Positions 7,642 through 15,294 of a stretch of 64,000 nt of DNA are shown here, in pieces. The stretch's first letter is position 1. Each line of letters opens with the position of its first letter. The DNA comes from Halobellus captivus (lineage in GTDB: Archaea > Halobacteriota > Halobacteria > Halobacteriales > Haloferacaceae). The translations under genes and the position numbers were made by a program. Where the stretch lies: positions 248,001-312,000 of the forward strand of contig NZ_RDQE01000001.1 in NCBI RefSeq assembly GCF_003697845.1, written 5' to 3'. The notes under the pieces are model-generated. The model made no database searches, was not told where the DNA came from, and saw only the letters and a program-made list of their open reading frames with translations.

Positions 7642-8421
7642 CTACTCCTCGGGACGCTCCCGCTGGACGACCAACACCGGACCGAGGAATCGCTCCGCCA
7701 CCTGTTCGGAGGGCATCCCGAAGACGAAGGTGGTGACCGACGGGTCCGTCTCGCCCATGACCACCGCGTCGTGGGACTCGCCGTGACCGGCGATCGCGTC
7801 GACCGCCGCATCCGCGTCCTCGACGACGACCTCGATCCGGTCGGGAGCCATCCCGCGCTCGACGAGATCGGCTCTCACGCCGTTCAGGAACGACTCGCCG
7901 TCCGCGATCGACTCGCCCTCGTTGAGGGCGTGGTACAGCGTCACCTCGACGTCCGACTCGGAGAACAGACCGGCGACGAGCCGCGTGTTCCGCCCGACGC
8001 CGACCGTTCCCCGGAGCGCGACGAGGACGGACTCGACGCGCTCGGTGCTGTTCGGAACGAGCACCGCCAGACAGTCGTGCTCGTAGATGAGCCGGTCCAC
8101 GGTCGTTCCCTCGTCGTGGGTGAACACGAGGCGTGTCTCGACGTCACTCCCGGCCGCGGCGAGGCGGTCGGCGAACTCACCCAGCTTCGACATCGCCGTC
8201 TCGCCGAACTGCTCGCGCGCCTGTTCGGCCGCCGTCTGCTCGGGTATCACGTGATACCCGAGCAGTACGACGTGCGCGCTCGCGAGCAGTTCGGGCGTGC
8301 CGTTCGGAAGCGACTCTCCCTCCAGTACCGCCAGCGGGACCAACACCGACGGTCGGCCGCTCTCCGTCGGGTCTTCAGTCTCGGGCTGTGCCCCGCCGTC
8401 TTCGGTGGGTGTCTCGGTCAT
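7642..8421 (-). CDS. Universal stress protein (UspA family), coupled to APC permease
   Basis: A 259-residue cytoplasmic protein with a disordered acidic N-terminus and Usp-like alternating beta-alpha sequence. VLVPLAVLEG opens the fold, and DAVVMGETDPS followed by GPVLVVQ near the end matches the second half of a Usp domain. The usual ATP-binding G-2x-G-9x-G-S/T pattern is not clear, so it may not bind ATP. Its ATG overlaps the stop of the permease gene (ATGA), so translation is coupled. Usp domains fused or adjacent to amino-acid permeases are common in haloarchaea and probably tune transport. Confidence 0.8.
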   Translation of the reverse strand: MTETPTEDGGAQPETEDPTESGRPSVLVPLAVLEGESLPNGTPELLASAHVVLLGYHVIPEQTAAEQAREQFGETAMSKLGEFADRLAAAGSDVETRLVFTHDEGTTVDRLIYEHDCLAVLVPNSTERVESVLVALRGTVGVGRNTRLVAGLFSESDVEVTLYHALNEGESIADGESFLNGVRADLVERGMAPDRIEVVVEDADAAVDAIAGHGESHDAVVMGETDPSVTTFVFGMPSEQVAERFLGPVLVVQRERPEE

Positions 8422-9890
8422 CAGAAGTCACCTTCGAGGTCGACGTCGATCGCGTAGTAGCGGTACCACACGTAACTCAGCGTCATCACCACGGATCCGA
8501 TCGCGATCGAGGCCGGCTGCATGAACGCGATGAGCGCGAAGCTCGCGAACGCGCCGACGCCGGCGACCACGAGCCCGGCCGGACAGCGGAACGACGGCGT
8601 GTACCAGTCGGGTCGCTCGCGCCGAAGCCGGATCAGCGCGACGCAGATCAGCCCGTACATCACGAGATGGAGGAACGAGGCGACCTCCGCGAGCAGCTCC
8701 ACCTGCCCGGTCGCGGCGAGGACGACGATCGGCCCGCCGGCGAGCCCCAGGGCGACGTGTGGCGTCCCGTACCGGAGGTTGATACGGCTCGCGGCCGCGG
8801 GAATGAGGTCGTCGCGGCTCACCGCGTACACGGCGCGCGACGCGCTGAGGATCGACGCGTTCGCGCTCGAGAACGTCGCCAACAGGCCGGCGATCACGAT
8901 GGCGATCGCTCCGGGAAACCCGATGAACTCACGCGCGACCTCGACCATGGCGGTCTCGCCGAACTCGCCGAGGCGGGCGCTACCGAACGCGCTCGTCGCG
9001 ACGAAGACCGTGACGACGTAGAACACGCCGACGACGAGGACGGACGCCACCATGGCCAGCGGGAGGTTTCGCGACGGGTCCTTGATGTCGCCGGCGACGG
9101 TCGCCACCTGTGCGAAGCCGAGATACGAGGTGAACACGAGCGCCGCCGTCTGGAGCACCGGCAACAGTCCGCCGGGCGGGAAGAAGCGCTCCGGCGTGCT
9201 CTCCGTCCCGAACACGCCGAGCGCGTCGAGGCTTCCGTAGCTCAGAAACAGCGTGAGGATGACGAGCAGGACCGTCACGATCCCGTTCTGGAGCGACGCG
9301 GTGTTCTCGGTCCCGAAGAGGCTGAGCGCCGTGAGCCCCACCCCGAAGGCCACTCCGAGGGGGACCGCCGGATCCACCGGGAGCGCGATCCCCGCCTCCA
9401 GGAACACCTGTCCGGCGTAGCTCCCGAGGCCGACGAGGTAGAACGCCGACGCGAACACGAGCCCGAGCCAGAGCCCGAGACCGACGATCGCGCCGGGAGC
9501 GGTGCCGAGCCCCCGCGAGATGAAGAAGTAGCCGCCGCCGCTTCGAGGCATCGCCGTCGCGAGCTCGGAGGTCGGCAGGGCCACGAGCAGCGCGACGACG
9601 GCACCGATGGCGAACGACAGCGACGCGGCCGGGCCGGCGTTCTCGGCCGCGAGCCCGGGGAACACGAAGATACCCGCGCCGATCATCGTCCCGATCCCGA
9701 TCGCGAGCCCCCCGGTGAGTCCGATCGTCCGTTCGAGCTCCCCCTCGCCGGTGTCGGCGTCGACGACGTCGGCGAGCGCGTCCGGAACGTCGACATCGGC
9801 GGCCGGACCGACGATCCCCGGTCCGGAGGCGTCGGAGTCCACGGAGTCGCCGGAACCGTCGGGGTCTCCCGAACCGTCTGGATCGTCCAT
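8421..9890 (-). CDS. APC-family amino acid permease
   Basis: A 489-residue membrane protein with about 12 hydrophobic segments. The signature of the amino acid-polyamine-organocation family is present: [18 protein letters not shown] in the first helix (the unwound substrate site), then PRSGGGYFF in helix 3 region. The first 60 residues are a disordered, Asp/Gly/Ser-rich extension. I chose the ATG at 9890 because a TATA-like CTATTTGC lies about 28 bases upstream. An ATG ten codons earlier is possible. Substrate cannot be told from sequence. It overlaps the downstream stress-protein gene by four bases. Confidence 0.9.
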   Translation of the reverse strand: MDDPDGSGDPDGSGDSVDSDASGPGIVGPAADVDVPDALADVVDADTGEGELERTIGLTGGLAIGIGTMIGAGIFVFPGLAAENAGPAASLSFAIGAVVALLVALPTSELATAMPRSGGGYFFISRGLGTAPGAIVGLGLWLGLVFASAFYLVGLGSYAGQVFLEAGIALPVDPAVPLGVAFGVGLTALSLFGTENTASLQNGIVTVLLVILTLFLSYGSLDALGVFGTESTPERFFPPGGLLPVLQTAALVFTSYLGFAQVATVAGDIKDPSRNLPLAMVASVLVVGVFYVVTVFVATSAFGSARLGEFGETAMVEVAREFIGFPGAIAIVIAGLLATFSSANASILSASRAVYAVSRDDLIPAAASRINLRYGTPHVALGLAGGPIVVLAATGQVELLAEVASFLHLVMYGLICVALIRLRRERPDWYTPSFRCPAGLVVAGVGAFASFALIAFMQPASIAIGSVVMTLSYVWYRYYAIDVDLEGDF

Positions 9891-9984
9891 GCCGCGAGGA
9901 ACGACAGCCGCGCGCGGCAAATAGCCATCGCCGTTCCGCTCGAAACGGTCGTCACATCCGAAACGGCCGTCCCACCCGCAACCG

Positions 9985-9991
9985 CCTTAAG
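9985..9991 (+). promoter_or_regulatory. TATA-like element for hisB
   Basis: CCTTAAG centred about 25 bases upstream of the hisB ATG. A GGAGGA sequence lies just 2 bases before the ATG, too close to act as a normal ribosome binding site, so a leaderless transcript is more likely. Confidence 0.45.
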
Positions 9992-10012
9992 AGCCCCCGC
10001 CGACGGAGGAGT

Positions 10013-10609
10013 ATGAGCGATCACGACCGGACCGCGGCCGTCTCCCGCGAGACGTCGGAGACCGCCATCGACCTCACCCTCGCGCTCGACGGCGACGGGG
10101 AGAGCGAGGTCGACACCGGGATCGGCTTTTACGACCACATGCTCGAGTCGTTCGCGAAACACGGCCTCTTCGACCTCACCGTCCGCTGTGACGGCGACAC
10201 CCACATCGACGACCACCACACCGTCGAGGACGTGGCGATCTGTCTCGGGGAGGCGTTCGAGGAGGCGCTCGGCGGCAAGCGCGGCATCCGGCGGTACGCC
10301 GACCGGCAGGTCCCGCTCGACGAGGCGGTCGCGAGCGTCGTCGTCGACGTGGCGGGACGGCCGTACTACGACTTCTCCGGCGAGTTCTCTCAAGAGCACG
10401 TCGGCGGGTTCACGAGCGTCATGGCCGACCACTTCGCGCTGTCGCTCGCGCACAACGCCGGACTCACGCTCCACGCCGCGGTCGAGACGGGCGACAACGC
10501 CCACCACGAGGTCGAGGCGCTGTTCAAGGCGCTCGCGCGCGCCCTCGACGACGCGACGCGGATCGACGAGCGACGCAGCGACACGCCGAGCACGAAGGGC
10601 GAACTGTAA
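10013..10609 (+). CDS. hisB: HisB, imidazoleglycerol-phosphate dehydratase
   Basis: Removes water from imidazole glycerol phosphate to give imidazole acetol phosphate in histidine synthesis. The 198-residue protein has the full set of manganese-binding histidine motifs: [31 protein letters not shown] and [15 protein letters not shown]. It is the monofunctional dehydratase, with no phosphatase domain. Length and ends are typical. Divergent from the APC permease gene. Confidence 0.97.
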   Translation: MSDHDRTAAVSRETSETAIDLTLALDGDGESEVDTGIGFYDHMLESFAKHGLFDLTVRCDGDTHIDDHHTVEDVAICLGEAFEEALGGKRGIRRYADRQVPLDEAVASVVVDVAGRPYYDFSGEFSQEHVGGFTSVMADHFALSLAHNAGLTLHAAVETGDNAHHEVEALFKALARALDDATRIDERRSDTPSTKGEL

Positions 10610-10629
10610 CGTTCGTCGATCCTGCGGCG

Positions 10630-10765
10630 GCGCGCGCCTGCGAGCGGCCGCCACGGCGGCCGCGAGCCAGCACCGTGCGAGGGAGGTCGGCGGCGGCCGC
10701 CGAACCGAACGGCGGCCGCCGCCGGCCGAGGCTGGGGAGGCGTGAGGTGCGGGGCGGGGTGGAGC
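10630..10765 (+). repeat. Dispersed intergenic repeat, copy C (long form)
   Basis: Same order of parts as copies B and D. GCCTGCGAG is followed by hairpin 1, here with arms GCGGCCGCC/GGCGGCCGC (10644-10663), then CGAG, then hairpin 2 with arms CGGCGGCCGCCG on both sides of an AACCGAA loop. The conserved core GAGGCTGGGG... lies at 10728-10750, followed by GGGGCGGGGTGG. Pairing is conserved although both stems differ in sequence from B. The core points toward the gene at 10894. Confidence 0.8.
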
Positions 10766-10893
10766 GGGCTTCGGGAGCAGTCCCGGCAGGGTCGATCGCG
10801 TTGTACCGAGCGCGTCCTCACGTGCCGCCTGAAACCTCAAACGCGAGTTTGACCCTCCGTGGCAGCCATATCCCCTCGGCGGGACCACGGAGT

Positions 10894-11253
10894 ATGGTCC
10901 GATTGTCCCCGTCCGACCTCCTCCGGACGTCCTCGACGACCGACGACAGTACCCGCTGGCGACTCGAGAGCGAGGACCTCCACGTCCGCAACCACGACCC
11001 CGAAACCGCACACGACGTCCGGCTGACGATCCGCCGGGACGACGAGCGACGCCACCACGCGGAGTATCATCTGCTTCCCGACCAGTCAGGGAGCTCGGTG
11101 AACCTCCTCCAACCCGGAGCGTACGCCGTCACGGCCGCCGTCGACGACGGCGAGACGGAGACGGCGACGGTGTGCGTCTCCGACGAACCGGAGCAGACGA
11201 TCGTCGTCGAGGTCATCAACGGGTCGGTACGGATCTCCGAAGGGATCCACTAG
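10894..11253 (+). CDS. Small acidic protein, unknown function
   Basis: A 119-residue soluble protein. After a polar N-terminus the sequence alternates short hydrophobic strands (DVRLTIRRDD, YAVTAAVDDGE, QTIVVEVINGSVRIS), which looks like a single beta-sandwich domain of carboxypeptidase-regulatory or Ig-like type. There is no signal peptide or transmembrane helix. A CCATATCC element lies about 25 bases before the ATG, supporting this start over the longer frame that runs through repeat copy C. No family identified with confidence. Confidence 0.6.
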   Translation: MVRLSPSDLLRTSSTTDDSTRWRLESEDLHVRNHDPETAHDVRLTIRRDDERRHHAEYHLLPDQSGSSVNLLQPGAYAVTAAVDDGETETATVCVSDEPEQTIVVEVINGSVRISEGIH

Positions 11254-11333
11254 ATCCGCCGACCGATCGATCCCGAGCCGAGGCCCCCCGACCGATCCCT
11301 TTTATTCGTGCGAGTCGTTCCCAAGCACGATCC

Positions 11334-12233
11334 ATGGAGCTCCGCTGTGAGGGGTGTGCCGGCTGCTGTGTCGACTGGCGACCGCTCGATCCGGCGGCCG
11401 CCGGGTCCGACCGTGTCGGGCGCCGCCCCCCGCTCGACGACGTCTACGACCTCGTGCCGCTCATCCGCGACGAGGTGGTCGGCTTCCTCGACCGCGGGCT
11501 CGGCGACGCCATGGTGCCCCGTCTCTTCGAGCCCGCCGAAGGGGACGACCGCGTCCGGGTCGACGGGACCGACCTCGCGGCCGTCGACGACCGTCCGGTC
11601 TTCGTGATCGGCCTCCGAAAGCCGCCGAAGCCGGTCGCGCCGATCGGGACCGACACCGTCCGCTGGCTCGACGCGTGCGTCTTCCTCGACCCGATTACCC
11701 TCCAGTGTCGGATCCACGGCGACGACGTCTATCCCCGGACCTGCTCGGCGTACCCCGGTCACAACCTCGTGCTCGACGCGGAGACCGAGTGCGAGCGCGT
11801 CGAGGCCGCCGGCGGCGGCGAGCGCCTCCTCGACGACGAACCGCCCGACGACCTCCCCGCGCCGGCGTTCGGCCCGCAGGCGCTCGGATCGACCGTCTTC
11901 GCGTATCCCGACCCGGACGACCTCGATGGCGTGGTCGCACGGCTCCGCGACGGCGGGGCGACCGCCGACGATCGCGCCCGGTTCGTCGGGGCCGCCGCCG
12001 GCTCCCGGCCCGGATCGCTCTCCGTGGACCGCGACCGCATGGCCGACGCGCGGGCTCGAACCCGTGAGGGCGACTCGTGGGCGGGTGACGCGATCCGCGG
12101 CTGGCACGACCGATCGGGAGCCGACGGGCGGACCGTCGGCCTCGACGACGACGCCCGCGAGCGGCTGGTTCGCGAGCTGGAGGACGACGCCGGCGCACCG
12201 GGGACGCCGGGGTGGGACGACATCGGTTCGTAA
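11334..12233 (+). CDS. YkgJ-family cysteine cluster protein
   Basis: The first twelve residues contain CEGCAGCC, the CxxCxxCC signature of the YkgJ/UPF0153 family, which is thought to bind zinc or an iron-sulfur cluster. Further conserved cysteines are in CVFLD, QCRIHG and PRTCSAYPGHN, as in the family. Total length is 299 residues. The C-terminal third is a poorly conserved acidic extension. TTTATT at 11301-11306 provides a TATA element about 30 bases upstream. The molecular function of the family is not established. It is convergent with blh. Confidence 0.85.
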   Translation: MELRCEGCAGCCVDWRPLDPAAAGSDRVGRRPPLDDVYDLVPLIRDEVVGFLDRGLGDAMVPRLFEPAEGDDRVRVDGTDLAAVDDRPVFVIGLRKPPKPVAPIGTDTVRWLDACVFLDPITLQCRIHGDDVYPRTCSAYPGHNLVLDAETECERVEAAGGGERLLDDEPPDDLPAPAFGPQALGSTVFAYPDPDDLDGVVARLRDGGATADDRARFVGAAAGSRPGSLSVDRDRMADARARTREGDSWAGDAIRGWHDRSGADGRTVGLDDDARERLVRELEDDAGAPGTPGWDDIGS

Positions 12234-12277
12234 TCCGGGCTGGAACGGCATCGATCCGTGATCCCACGTCGGTCGAG

Positions 12278-13339
12278 TCAACCGAGTTCGCCCGGCCGCC
12301 ACACCCGCTGTCTCCCGTCGAGCCACGCGACGACGGCGACGTGCGGGAGCGTCAGGGCCGCGATGGCGACGAGCGAGACGGCGAGGACGTCACCGGGAGC
12401 GGCGACCCCCGACGGGACCGCCAGACCCACGCCGCCCACGACGAGGAACCCGCCGAGCGTGAGCGGCGCGGCGTCGCGAGCGAACCGGAAGAGCGCGCCG
12501 CGGACGTCTCCCTTGGCGAGCCGCTCCGTCGCGGCCGCGTCGACGAGCGTCAGCCGCCCGACGTGCCGGAGCGAGTGCCAGGCCGCGAAGTAGACGCCGA
12601 TCGCGAGGACGGGCGCGGAGAGCAGGAACCACGCCCACAGCACGCCCGTCTCGCCGGCATCCCGGAGCCATCCCCCGCGGTCCGCGCCGGCCCGCACGCG
12701 GCGGTATCCGAGTCCCATCGACAGCAGCGTCGCGCCCACCATGGCCGCACCGACCGCCAGCCGCGTCGGCGGGACGAAGAGCGGCGCGACGGCGGCGGCC
12801 GCGTCGGCGACGAACAGCCCGACCACCCACTCGGCCACCAGCCGGTACTCCCCGGGGTGACTCACGAGCGGGACGCCCATCGGAAGCCCGCCGCGGACGA
12901 GGAGCGTCAGCGCCCGTTCGCCGGGGGTCGGGAGGTGGTCGACGCCGGCGAGGACGAGCGCCGCCACGTCGCCCTGTCCCCAGTGAAGCCAGGTGAGCCC
13001 GACGAACCCGACGAACGCGACGACGGGTGCGACGAAGAACGCGACGACGACCGCGCCGCCGAGAACCGCGTACGCGACCGAGACGATCGCCACCGATCGC
13101 GGGAGCGACGTTCCGTCCCCTCCGGTCGCCCGCAGCGGAACCAAGTGATCGACCGCGCCGTGAGCCATCCCGACGACCAGCGTGCCGACCGCGAACGTCG
13201 CGACGCCGAGTTCGACCGAAAACAGGGGGGTAACGGCCCCGAACGGAACCAACACTCCCATCGCGATCGCGGGGTACCGTGCGAACCAGCGGTCGACGAT
13301 CGAGCGCGCGGCGCGGTCGCCGCTTCCGACGTCAGTCAT
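12278..13339 (-). CDS. blh: Brp/Blh beta-carotene 15,15'-dioxygenase
   Basis: An integral membrane enzyme that cleaves beta-carotene to two molecules of retinal, the chromophore of rhodopsins. Its 353 residues form about nine hydrophobic segments and carry the family's iron-binding histidines: GMAHGAVDHL (His60, His65), LTWLHWGQGD, AWHSLRHVGRL, and LPHVAVVAWLD near the end. In other haloarchaea brp/blh often lies next to an opsin or lycopene cyclase gene. Here neither is present; the neighbours are a YkgJ protein and serB. The organism probably makes retinal for a rhodopsin encoded elsewhere. Confidence 0.9.
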   Translation of the reverse strand: MTDVGSGDRAARSIVDRWFARYPAIAMGVLVPFGAVTPLFSVELGVATFAVGTLVVGMAHGAVDHLVPLRATGGDGTSLPRSVAIVSVAYAVLGGAVVVAFFVAPVVAFVGFVGLTWLHWGQGDVAALVLAGVDHLPTPGERALTLLVRGGLPMGVPLVSHPGEYRLVAEWVVGLFVADAAAAVAPLFVPPTRLAVGAAMVGATLLSMGLGYRRVRAGADRGGWLRDAGETGVLWAWFLLSAPVLAIGVYFAAWHSLRHVGRLTLVDAAATERLAKGDVRGALFRFARDAAPLTLGGFLVVGGVGLAVPSGVAAPGDVLAVSLVAIAALTLPHVAVVAWLDGRQRVWRPGELG

Positions 13340-13663
13340 CGACGGGATCGGGGTCGACGCCCGGTTCGATCGGCGTGACGGTTCGGTGGACCGCGTCGTC
13401 GGGTCGATCGGCCGCGTCGACGCGTCGCTCCCCCGCCGCAGTCCCTCTATTCTCGTTCCGACCGAGCATCCACGGCACTGCGAGCACGGGGAGGGTGAAG
13501 ACGCGGTGGAACCGGAGAGACGTCGGGGAACGGATCACCGCACCACCCGAACGGGAACGCCCATGTGGTGACGCCGGCGGCGGTCCCCATTAACGATCGG
13601 TCCAGAGGCCCTCATCAACGATCGGTCCAGGGTATCACGGCAGGGGCCGTGGGCGGCTGCCGT
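13340..13663. other. Intergenic region with 25-bp-period direct repeat
   Basis: This 324-base gap between blh and serB contains two direct copies of AACGATCGGTCCAG (13592-13605 and 13617-13630), with similar flanks, so the repeat unit is about 20 bases with a period of 25. It lies upstream of blh and downstream of serB on the minus strand. A 68-codon frame overlapping the blh start is weak. Possible operator pair for blh; otherwise unexplained. Confidence 0.45.
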
Positions 13664-14311
13664 TCATTCCGCTTCCGAGAGCACGCCGTGGGCCTCGAGC
13701 ACCTTCCCGAGACGGTACATCGAGGCGACCACCGCGTCACAGACCGGCCTGACCGCCGGCTTCGGGACGAACCCGACGGAGAGGCCCGCGACCTCGAGCA
13801 TCGGGAGGTCGTTCGCGCCGTCGCCGACCGCGACCGTCGACGCCATCGGGACGCCGAGTTCCGCGGCGAGCTCCTCCAACGCGTCGTCCTTGGTGCCCTC
13901 GATCAACGGCCCCTCCGCCTCGCCGGTGAGCTTCCCGTTCGCGATCGGCAGCCGGTTGGCGACGATCGTGTCGGCCTCGGCGCCCTCGCGTTCGAGCGCG
14001 CGCTCGACCCCGCGCTCGAAGCCCCCGGTGAGCACCGCGACGTGGTGGCCGTCCGCGCGGAGCCGTTTCATCAGTCGCGCCGCCCCCGGCCGGAGCCGAA
14101 CCGCGTCGAACGCCTGGTTCGCGGCCGTCTCGTCGAGGCCGCCGAGCAGCTCAGCGCGGCTGTAGAGGCTCTCCGCGTAGCTTATCTCGTCGTTCATCGC
14201 GCGTTCCGTGATCTCGGCGACCTCGTCGGCGACGCCCGCCCGCTCCGCGAGCAACACCGTCATCTCGGAGTCGGAGAGCGTGCCGTCGAAGTCGAACGCG
14301 ATCAGGCTCAT
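13664..14311 (-). CDS. serB: Phosphoserine phosphatase SerB
   Basis: Last step of the phosphorylated route to L-serine: hydrolysis of O-phosphoserine. The 215-residue HAD protein has motif I FDFDGTLSDSE (nucleophile Asp7, acid Asp9), motif II VLTGGF, a conserved Lys in EGTKDDALE and motif III VAVGDGANDLPML. The cap region contains RAELLGG and a Glu/Arg-rich stretch, as in SerB. Length is normal. serA lies at 61720 in the same window and a possible phosphoserine aminotransferase at 50111. Confidence 0.93.
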   Translation of the reverse strand: MSLIAFDFDGTLSDSEMTVLLAERAGVADEVAEITERAMNDEISYAESLYSRAELLGGLDETAANQAFDAVRLRPGAARLMKRLRADGHHVAVLTGGFERGVERALEREGAEADTIVANRLPIANGKLTGEAEGPLIEGTKDDALEELAAELGVPMASTVAVGDGANDLPMLEVAGLSVGFVPKPAVRPVCDAVVASMYRLGKVLEAHGVLSEAE

Positions 14312-14425
14312 GCCCGTCGTTGGTCCGGCAAGGGTCTTTAACCGCCTGATCGGCGGTCGAAGCCGAACTCGATCGATGCCGCCCGCTCCGGTGGGCTTTT
14401 GCCCGCTCCGGACGTCCTCGCCGAC

Positions 14426-14614
14426 ATGAACCGTGCCGAGATCGACGTCGACGACCTCCTGAAGGTCCTTCTCGGGCTCGCGATCGTGTGGCTTCTCCTG
14501 GAGATCCTCGGGACCGTGTTGGACCTGACCTTCGCGCTGCTCGACGCCCTGCCGACGCTTATCGTCCTCGTCATCGTCGTGCTGATCGTCTTACGGCTCG
14601 CCGATCGGATCTGA
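14426..14614 (+). CDS. Small two-helix membrane protein
   Basis: A 62-residue protein: a short polar N-terminus (MNRAEIDVDDL) followed by two hydrophobic helices, about residues 12-32 and 38-58, ending in LADRI. The pattern is like a family of tiny haloarchaeal membrane proteins (possibly DUF7554). The start at the ATG before NRAEID was chosen because the nine residues upstream lack conservation features. It is 15 bases from the next gene and could be co-transcribed with it. Function unknown. Confidence 0.65.
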   Translation: MNRAEIDVDDLLKVLLGLAIVWLLLEILGTVLDLTFALLDALPTLIVLVIVVLIVLRLADRI

Positions 14615-14629
14615 TCGCGCGTCCGAGCC

Positions 14630-15190
14630 GTGTTCAGCCTCAACGTCCCGATCCCGCCCGCTGTGGGGCGGCTCGCCGCCGATCTCCAGCCGAAACTCTC
14701 GGGGTTCGATCGGGTCCGCGACCGACACACGCTCGTGTGTAAGCGGTTCGGCGTCGCGGACGTGAGCGCCAGCGAGGACGTGGCCTCGGGCACGGTCGGC
14801 GACCCGCCATCGCGGCCGATCGCCCTCGACCGGCTCCGCGACCGGCTTCGGCGATCGGTCGCGTCGGTCGATCCCTTCGCGGTCGCGGTCGTCGGGGTCG
14901 ACGCGTTCGAGACGCCCGCGTCCGGCTCCGGGCCCGTCGTCTACCTCGTCGTCGAGAGCGACGGGCTCGTCCGACTTCACCGCCGGCTGTGCGCGGAGTA
15001 CGGCGCGATCGAGGGGATCGAGGGCGAGGCGTACGTCCCCCACGTCACGCTTGCGCGCGGCGGGGAGACGGCGGCCGCGAGCCGCCTCGTCGACGCCGGC
15101 GTCGAGTTCGAGCCGATCCGCTGGCGGGTCCACGCGTTGGACCTGTACGACCCCGAGTTCCGCGAGGTCGCGGCGACGCTCGAACTGTGA
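14630..15190 (+). CDS. 2H phosphoesterase, 2'-5' RNA ligase-like
   Basis: A 186-residue cytoplasmic protein with the two catalytic HxT/S motifs of the 2H superfamily: RHTLVCKRF (His33, Thr34-Leu35) and VPHVTLARGG (His138). Members hydrolyse or form 2'-5' or cyclic phosphodiester bonds in RNA or nucleotides. The start is GTG; there is no suitable ATG. It is different from the canonical ThpR at 56984, so this genome has at least two such enzymes. The first motif lacks the usual x-S/T spacing exactly (HTL), so activity should be treated as probable, not certain. Confidence 0.75.
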   Translation: MFSLNVPIPPAVGRLAADLQPKLSGFDRVRDRHTLVCKRFGVADVSASEDVASGTVGDPPSRPIALDRLRDRLRRSVASVDPFAVAVVGVDAFETPASGSGPVVYLVVESDGLVRLHRRLCAEYGAIEGIEGEAYVPHVTLARGGETAAASRLVDAGVEFEPIRWRVHALDLYDPEFREVAATLEL

Positions 15191-15294
15191 GACGGCGGGG
15201 GTGCGACGACCGAGGTCGCTCGGCGACCGAACGGCGCTCCACGACCGGGGTCCGTGGCGACGAGCTTAATCGGGCGAGCCCCCAACGACCGGTG

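Noticed and set aside
13332-13538. 68-codon minus-strand frame overlapping the blh start, with a short hydrophobic stretch (FHRVFTLPVLAVPWML)
   Set aside because: It looked like a lycopene cyclase N-terminus remnant, but the rest is unlike CrtY, the start is GTG, and there is no downstream match. Too weak to call.
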